Shown: positions 59,501 through 64,000 of the stretch, one piece after another
How positions within the stretch are numbered: the stretch's first letter is position 1
How the letters are laid out: every line of letters begins with the position of its first letter
Source: Heliopora coerulea
Lineage: Eukaryota > Cnidaria > Anthozoa > Scleralcyonacea > Helioporidae
DNA: 64,000 nucleotides
Assembly (NCBI GenBank): GCA_030142905.1
Contig: JASJOG010000026.1
Coordinates: forward strand, 1,135,501 to 1,199,500
Direction of reading: 5' to 3'
Made by a program: the position numbers and the translations under genes
The notes under the pieces: generated by a model
What the model saw: only the letters and a program-made list of their open reading frames with translations
The model's database searches: none
What the model was told of the DNA's origin: nothing

Positions 59501-60460
59501 AAGAATGAAGCGAGTTATAGAAACGTGAACGAAGCTGAAGAAGAGAAGGGAACAGTTGTGCAAGAAGCTGAAGTTGCTCTTGACGAGAAAACTGCGCAAG
59601 AAGGAAAGCCTGCACAAGAAGAGACTACACGAGAGGAAAAGCTTATAGAAGAAGAGAAACCTGCACAAGAAGAAATAGCTGTCCAAGAAGAGACTACAGG
59701 AGAAATGACTGCACAAGAAGAAAAGGTTGCACAAGAAAAAGAAGAGCAGGATGAGAAATCAGTAGACATTGTAAATAGTGAAGAAAGTAAGATTAAAATA
59801 AGTCCTGGTGAACCAACCAGCGTTGAGAAACGAGTTGACGATAATGGTCAACAGGTTGCGGAACAGGTAAAATGCTTTTGTATTTTCTGTGTTGCTGCGG
59901 GTTGTTCGTTGTTGTAGTTATTGTTGTTGTTGTTGTTGTTGACGATGTTGTTGTTGATGTTGTTGTGTAAACTGAACAATTTAACGTAGTGTCTTGTGAT
60001 TAATGGGTGATTTACAGTTGACTGAAGTGTCAATGTCGGAGGAACAATAATTACAGTTTATATGTGGAACCTACGTGGCCCGCGGTATCATTGTCCTCTG
60101 AATCTATCAAAGCATTGATTGTAAACTATGAAGACCCTTAAAAATTTATTCAGGCCTAAGTTTTCGTCTTGTTCATTGGGGATTTCTCCACCCTCCAAAA
60201 AAAAAGATCCAATAATCATATGGTTCCTTCTCTTACCTTGCTACTCCCAATCACTTGTGAAAACGTGAGAGGTTTAGCTGTTTACAGTTGAAAAAACGAT
60301 GTAAGACGTCAGTTAGGCAAAAAACGTCAGTTCAGTGCATTCTTTCGCCATATTTTTGGTGTTCTTATTGTATTATCTTGATAAACTTTTTTAGGTAGAC
60401 ATTCCTGGCGACCACGGTGTTCCCAATCAACCATCGCTAGAAAGTGAAAAAAACGAGTGA
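35109..60460 (+). CDS. STK31: STK31/TDRD8 homologue, RRM-Tudor-pseudokinase protein
   Basis: Thirty-six exons with matching phases, about 1,335 residues. Exons: 35109-35288, 36498-36589, 36837-36921, 37699-37733, 38710-39046, 40361-40411, 40716-40820, 41651-41725, 42044-42211, 43784-43856, 44163-44254, 44938-45066, 45640-45741, 46203-46246, 46367-46478, 46619-46681, 48331-48453, 50054-50090, 50375-50430, 50758-50847, 50960-51070, 51767-51864, 52739-52769, 53343-53468, 54012-54047, 54206-54274, 54701-54781, 55207-55341, 55834-55941, 56005-56118, 56738-56818, 57018-57167, 57402-57512, 58509-58568, 59285-59866, 60395-60460. An in-frame TAG directly precedes the ATG. Order: RRM, Gly/Asn-rich linker, Tudor, coiled coil, kinase-like domain, Glu-rich tail. 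Landmarks shared with mammalian STK31: VTFWGQ, KYVDYGNVETI, YFPELPL, ITHGSVVMENIF. STK31 is a germ-cell protein of the Tudor/piRNA sphere in mammals. Exons 14 and 15 are the least certain; they were chosen because they alone keep phase. Confidence 0.92.
35250..37733 (+). other. RRM domain of STK31 (exons 1-4)
   Basis: The fold is spread over four exons. RNP2-like VYVGRIP is at residues about 49-55, DKMWNIFLPYGEIKSLQV at about 61-78 and an RNP1-like KKIAFVRYS at about 89-97. EEDARKAVEALSW and the final strand FLQVNMAQR follow. RRMs bind single-stranded RNA. The RNP1 position that is usually aromatic twice is F and Y here, so RNA binding is plausible. The human and mouse STK31 proteins as I know them start at the Tudor region and have no such module. 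Confidence 0.85.
35530..35730. repeat. GGTTGGTAACTGC dispersed repeat, copy 1 (STK31 intron 1)
   Basis: TCAATGGTTGGTAACTGC and its reverse complement GCAGTTACCAACCATTGA are about 40 bp apart (35641-35720). A left flank with ACACTGTGTAGAAAGTGTTAA is shared with copies at 49505-49640 and 58260-58395. It is a MITE-type unit with preserved right arm only in this copy. Confidence 0.75.
38040..38066. repeat. (TA)n tract
   Basis: Short dinucleotide run in STK31 intron 4. Confidence 0.85.
40361..42211 (+). other. Tudor domain of STK31 (exons 6-9)
   Basis: VTFWGQ opens the extended Tudor fold; VYGGLYPLDKLWYRCTVLEF and VKVKYVDYGNVETISQENLV form the core barrel. The aromatic cage positions are present as W-Y-R and Y-V-D-Y-G-N. 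Tudor domains of this class bind methylated arginines on PIWI and other germ-granule proteins. The domain sits about residues 244-376, after a Gly/Asn/Ser-rich linker in exon 5 (GGGYGYMSNPGTKQSVWNPG). Confidence 0.9.
42700..42890 (+). repeat. Dispersed repeat, copy in STK31 intron 9
   Basis: GAGTGAAC..ATTCATCGTTCCGCACGCAAAATT through GGCGGGAAAATCTTCC resembles 54790-54935 in STK31 intron 27 (GAGTGAAC, CTGTACGCAAAATGACGC, AGGCGGGAAAATTTTCG). The short open frame it creates is not an exon. Confidence 0.45.
43060..44110. repeat. Two related repeats in inverted or direct pair (introns 9 and 10)
   Basis: About 43070-43230 and 43930-44100 share AAAACCAAAC, a TTCGTTxxTAxT block, GGAAAGTAxTTGC, TTCGxxTTTTTCxGC and CTCGCTCCxTCGTC in the same order. 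They lie either side of STK31 exon 10. Confidence 0.45.
45325..45610. repeat. TTG/GGT trinucleotide-rich tract
   Basis: Long (TGG)n, (GTT)n and TGGTGGTTTTTGTTCGT repeats directly upstream of STK31 exon 13; the last GGC/GGT run ends about 30 bp before its acceptor. Open frames in three phases are artefacts of the repeat. Confidence 0.85.
47249..47745. repeat. Fold-back element with facing tRNA-like heads
   Basis: In STK31 intron 16. A minus-strand head (47318-47385; GGGGATCGAACCCGCAACC on plus) and a plus-strand head (47575-47650; TCTTGGTAGCTCAATGG then GAGTTCCATCCCCGTC) face each other. Each is bordered by CTCAGAAAxxCGATTTCTGAG-like and ATAGATGAACGATCGTCAAG-like sequence. Outer ends (ATATCTAATATACAAA on the right) also recur inside at about 47460. 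It is larger and more complete than the related array at 25.1 kb. Confidence 0.75.
49505..49640 (+). repeat. GGTTGGTAACTGC dispersed repeat, copy 2 (STK31 intron 17)
   Basis: AGAAATAGGATACTGC, GTAGACAGTGTTAAAT, GTTCAAAGGTTGGTAACTGC then CACTGATCTCAAAGAA and CAAGCAAAGGCCxTTCGT follow the order in copies 1 and 3. Confidence 0.75.
50431..50700. repeat. Complex GTT/GGT/TTC trinucleotide tract
   Basis: Begins immediately after the donor of STK31 exon 19 with (TTG)n, then (GGT)n, (TTG)n, (GGT)n, (TTC)n and CTT/CCT runs, about 270 bp. Poly-His, poly-Thr and poly-Val open frames arise in all phases and are not genes. Confidence 0.95.
52190..52330 (+). repeat. Degraded tRNA-like SINE copy
   Basis: TCCATGTAGCTGAATGATTAGAGC keeps the A-box half of the tRNA-like family; the B-box half is decayed. 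It is in STK31 intron 22. Confidence 0.4.
58260..58395 (+). repeat. GGTTGGTAACTGC dispersed repeat, copy 3 (STK31 intron 33)
   Basis: AAAAATAGGTTTCCGTGC, AGACAGTGTTA, AGTTCAAAGGTTGGTAACTGC, GTGATCGCAAAGAATC and GAGCAAAGGCCTTAGTAAGAG match copies 1 and 2 in order. Confidence 0.75.
58953..59052. repeat. 15-bp minisatellite
   Basis: Six to seven head-to-tail copies of CATCACTTCATGTCG, nearly identical, in STK31 intron 34. The surrounding 58.68-59.27 kb is strongly pyrimidine-biased. Confidence 0.95.
59100..59275. repeat. (ACTTC)n pentanucleotide tract
   Basis: Degenerate ACTTT/ACTTC repeat running up to the acceptor region of STK31 exon 35; it follows the 15-bp minisatellite and may share an origin with it. 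Confidence 0.9.
59421..59866 (+). other. Glu-rich repetitive tail of STK31 (exon 35)
   Basis: About 150 residues after the kinase-like domain are dominated by Glu, Lys, Ala and Gln, with a loose AQEE/VQEE/EEKPAQEE motif repeated about every 7-12 residues. Composition is consistent with a disordered or long single helical acidic tail. Human STK31 has only a short charged tail. The last exon adds 21 more residues. Confidence 0.8.
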
Positions 60461-62205
60461 CTCGTGGCATTCACGGCTAAAACAAAGTTACGTCGATGAC
60501 TGCGTTTTGTTATTGATATTCTGAATACATAGAATGGGCACACGAAAATCACAACATGGAGAAAACTTATTGAGCAAAGTTTTTCCCCAAGAAACCGCAC
60601 TTGTTCAGAAATAATCTTTATTTTTTCTCGTCACACCTCTATACTTAGTGCTGTAAAGTGTAGCCGGTTTTATCTTAAGCTCTTTGAGTTATAGAAAACG
60701 TTGGACACTTAAGATAATTTCAAAGTTTGTACAATATGTTATGGCGCTGTTTTCCTGAGAAATTTTAAACGTAATTCCATGAATTTAGTCTGCAGATACT
60801 CGCATCCGTGCTTATCCTATTGGTTACCGCGCATCGTATTTAAAAACGGGGGAATTCCTGTTTTCATCCATTAAAGATCTTGATGTGTGTATTCTTGACA
60901 GAGTTCTCTAGTCTTGGAGAACGCAAGGATTAAATTTTTGATCTAAAACTACACCAAGATGTACACCTTTTCAACCCGAAGTGTTGAAGGAACGGTCAGT
61001 CCACAGTTTGTACTAACTGCTTTTTAAGAACTCAATGGATTTGGAACGTGGGATAGTCCAGAATTTGAACGCAAAAAAAAATTGTCTGATATATCCATAT
61101 GGCAGTGCATACTGCACGCCGTAAATCATTCATTCACCATAACTCTCTCATGCTCTCTGAACATTTGTAACTGACTAAGTAGAGCGACTCACTTAGTCCC
61201 TAGGAGGCTGTAACTTGAGCGTAATGTTTTTTATTATTCAGTTGCGTGATATTTTCCAGTTCCTTGTACTGCAATGGTTGATGTCTCTGCAGGATATCTC
61301 CTGTTGATCTCACCAACATTTCGGTTTTGACGTGAAGAGTCCAGAAACTCTTTGTTTTGTGTTTCTGTCCACTTTTATAAATAATCATCGTGCATATAGA
61401 TTGAAAATATAAACCTATCACACAATAGAACCGTTTAGCGTCGTCTGTCCTCTCAACCGTGTCATTTGAATATTAATTTCCATGAAACAAATGATTAGTG
61501 GAATGGCCCACAGCGTGGGCCATTCCAACATAAGCCCACTTCACAAGACTTCTTTGTCAAGTTATCTTAAGTTGACCGTCTTTCCTGAGCTGGCTGAGCA
61601 TGCTTCGATTGACTATGAGTGGCCATACGGTGTTTCACCAACGGTCTTTTGGATGATACATTCGCCATAAAATGTCGCTTGTTTGAACAACCTCGTGCGC
61701 TTTCCTTGCACTCTCTTGGCTAGCGTTATTAGTCATTCATTATAATATTTTGTAGTGATGAACAACAGCTTCAATCCGGTTCTGCTTCGATGAAATTCAA
61801 GTTCCAAGCCTAATAGAAAGGCTGTGATTGGTTGAACTTTTGACGGCGCGCCAATCAACGACTTATGTTTTGTCGTCATTTTGATTCCCGATTTGTATTT
61901 AAACTTATAAATTTCTTTATATTCAATGTTGTTTTGAGACAGATATTCGTTCCACCAGCTGAAGAGGAATTCACTAACTGACATCCTTCGCCGAATCTTG
62001 GCCTGTTGGTGTCGGTCATCAGCAGGTATTCATGCTGGTTACAATTCGAACAATTGAAAATATATTCGTGGTTTAACGGCTGTTTAAACTTGACACTCGA
62101 CTATCAAGTTGCAGCTCACCTATTGAATAGTGCCTTGCTGGTTTATCAACGTTCTGTTGAACTTTGGCTTTGTAGTTGCGTTCGTTGGCGGTTTTGTCGC
62201 CAGTC
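60461..62205. other. Intergenic STK31/GPX region
   Basis: No gene seen. It holds a perfect hairpin at 61500-61526 and, at about 61827-61855, an ATTGG and a CCAAT facing each other around GGCGCGCC. The latter could be NF-Y-type boxes upstream of the peroxidase gene; about 350 bp lie between them and its start codon. Confidence 0.45.
61500..61526. repeat. Perfect 12-bp-arm hairpin
   Basis: GGAATGGCCCAC-AGC-GTGGGCCATTCC, GC-rich against an AT-rich background. No flanking direct repeats are obvious. Confidence 0.85.
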
Positions 62206-62664
62206 ATGGCGCTGCGACCGAGTTTTTTGACCGCTTTAGTGTCCATGGTATTGCTATATCACACTGCAAAAGGTAATAGGCCAGCGTCTTCGAAATGTTC
62301 GTCAGATAGCCTCTCATTCCACGAGTTTAAAGAAAAGTCTTTATTTGGCCAACGAGTCGACCTTTCGAAGTACGAAGGAAAGATCGTTTTGTTGCTGAAC
62401 GTCGCAAGTTTCTGAGGTTACACGAGAACCCAGTACCCCCAGTTGAATGCATTGGCTGGAAAATACAACCGATCAATCTGTCCGCTCAAAGTTCTTGGAG
62501 TGCCATGCAACCAATTTGGCTACCAAGAACCTGGAGATCTTCAAGAAATTGTGAACTCACTGAAATATGTACGGCCTGGGAATGGCTTCGTTCCTAACTT
62601 TCCCTTGCTGATGAAAAGGAAGGTAAACGGAGAAGGTGAAGATGAACTTTATACTTGGTTGAAG
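62206..62664 (+). CDS. Secreted selenocysteine glutathione peroxidase (GPX3-like), partial
   Basis: First coding exon, 153 codons, ending in phase at TGGTTGAAG before a GTAAGG donor; the remaining exons are beyond the window. An in-frame TAG at 62173 makes 62206 the first ATG. Residues 1-23 are a signal peptide, so the product is secreted. The catalytic motif reads [19 protein letters not shown] with the selenocysteine as TGA at 62413-62415 (residue 70). The second tetrad residue Gln is in [11 protein letters not shown], and [16 protein letters not shown] follows as in GPX3/GPX1. The catalytic Trp and Asn and the 3'UTR SECIS element should be downstream. It reduces hydrogen peroxide and organic hydroperoxides with glutathione or another thiol. 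Automated annotation would truncate it at the TGA. Confidence 0.93.
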
Positions 62665-64000
62665 GTAAGGGTCTTTAGTGCTTATTGATTAGTACACGTA
62701 ATCCGTTGCTGTGGAGTATTCACTTCCAGGTATACAATAATTCATTAAAGTACGATATATATATATATATATATTTAATTATTTTTGGTTCTTAGTTTTC
62801 ATATATATCTCATTGTATATCATATGTAATATTCAAAAACCGAGCAGGAGTGCTCTATCGGGATTAAAAACACGACGCGATAGCCGAGTGTTTTAGATCC
62901 GATAAAGCACGAACTGCGAGTTTGTTTAGATGTCTTCTGAAATGAACCTCCTAATACGCTAATTCGCGAAGAAAGTTTGGAAATTTATCTTTCGTAAGCC
63001 AAAAAAAATGAACTTCTTCTTCACATACAAAGTCACACGTGTCTTTACTACATAAAAAGACTCGACACAGTTATGATTTTCTTTTGTATTTTCTTCATGA
63101 ATTATTAATGAATTTTAGAAATATATATAATGTATATGTGTGTGTTTATGTGTATGTGTATGTACATGTACATGAATGTGGTATATGTATATACATGTAT
63201 ATATACATATATAGGATACGTGTGTGTGTGCTTTCCATTCTTCGCAAGTTGACCCCGAATGGAAGCGTGCCGCTTGCCACTAACTAATGGCTCACTGGTG
63301 GCGACATATCTGTATTCTTTATTCCTGGTGCCATAAAAGTTTTTCCGCAAATAAGTAGCACGTGTAAAAGATATAACTAGTTCTACCTGCTTCCTTTTGC
63401 TTGTGACTGAGTGACTACAGGGTGAAATTACATATCTTTCAAAACCAAGCCATAACGCAAGTTGGCTTCAAGTCAGTCAGCATCAACTTGCTGTGACTGG
63501 CATGAAGGCATTGCCCAGTCGAGCAAGTCAAACAAAACCTTGTAAACGTTGGTCTGAATGTGAAGTACAGCACCTCAATATGAACTGATACAATTTTAAC
63601 CCTGGTGGTTGCCAAACTAGTGACAAAATGATGAAGTGAGCTTCATATTCGTTTGGCCAAGGCTCTAGGCTGTTTGCAAAGGAAATGCGATACTAAGAAT
63701 AAGAGATCCTAGCGTGAACTTGAAACAGTTATCTTAAAATTCAGAAGGATAAAAAGGAATACATTTTAAAACGGAAAATAAAAGCAAAATATTGAAAAAC
63801 AAGTTAAAAGCATTACAGGATGAAATTTAGAAAGATTTTGTTTATGTAGGTCCAAAGTACCCCCGCTTTACGCCACGTCATGTTAAAATGAAGAAGGTGT
63901 TGTGTAAGATCGTTATATAATAAGTCAGAAGCGGACAAGAGTGCTTCCTAACAATAGCGTTGCCAAAATTTCAATGTAATAATTGATTTAATTCCGTGCA
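62665..64000. other. First intron of the GPX gene (to window end)
   Basis: Contains (TA)n at about 62756-62774 and a TATG/TGTG/TACATG-rich tract at about 63120-63225. I searched for the next GPX exon (SCPP...LF.. block) and did not find it; the intron therefore probably extends past the right edge. Confidence 0.5.

Noticed and set aside
59328..59769. Other frames overlapping STK31 exon 35 on both strands
   Set aside because: Shadows of the purine-rich coding exon; the STK31 frame is fixed by the phases of flanking exons.
1..64000. CRISPR arrays, rRNA, bacterial operons or viral genes
   Set aside because: No regularly spaced direct repeats of CRISPR type, no rRNA-like stretch and no operon-like packing; the window is a eukaryotic chromosome segment.

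Overview
The window is nuclear DNA from an animal. Genes are split into many short exons with GT/AG junctions, separated by AT-rich introns full of microsatellites, fold-back elements, tRNA-like repeats and transposon remnants. Two things suggest a cnidarian, probably an anthozoan such as a stony coral: a PAN-plus-fibrinogen-domain secreted protein, and DNA transposons that carry a HIRAN-like gene. That placement is inference; no organelle, rRNA or species-diagnostic locus is present.

Five protein genes could be assembled exon by exon with consistent reading phase at every junction. (1) 14.26-18.06 kb, plus: a secreted PAN/apple + fibrinogen-related domain protein, 5 exons, about 347 residues. 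(2) 20.84-28.97 kb, plus: a TBATA-like protein, 7 exons, about 452 residues. (3) 30.71-34.38 kb, minus: LAMTOR3, the Ragulator/MP1 subunit, 7 exons, 127 residues, with a 9-nt first coding exon. (4) 35.11-60.46 kb, plus: an STK31 (TDRD8) homologue, 36 exons, about 1,335 residues, ordered RRM, Tudor, coiled coil, degenerate kinase domain, Glu-rich tail. (5) 62.21 kb onward, plus: the first coding exon of a secreted GPX3-like glutathione peroxidase with an in-frame TGA at the selenocysteine position; the rest lies beyond the right edge. LAMTOR3 and STK31 are divergent, with 730 bp between start codons; TBATA and LAMTOR3 are convergent.

The left 14 kb holds no gene I can support and is dominated by repeats. 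Two about 1.3 kb TA-flanked elements (3402-4717 and 8695-10026) share terminal inverted repeats, a repeated subterminal motif and an antisense HIRAN-like gene, intact in the first and broken in the second. There is also a LINE 3' fragment (10.57-11.07 kb) and several nested fold-back elements. More mobile debris lies in the introns of the larger genes, including a 65-bp LINE 3' end with perfect target duplications at 33.1 kb and three copies of one short repeat family inside STK31.

The genes do not form an operon. TBATA and STK31 both belong to families with testis/germline associations in vertebrates; LAMTOR3 is a housekeeping lysosomal signalling protein. By eye, CpG dinucleotides are scarce over 29-33.9 kb and 35.3-41.7 kb but present in the LAMTOR3/STK31 start region between them. 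That pattern would fit germline gene-body methylation with an unmethylated shared promoter.
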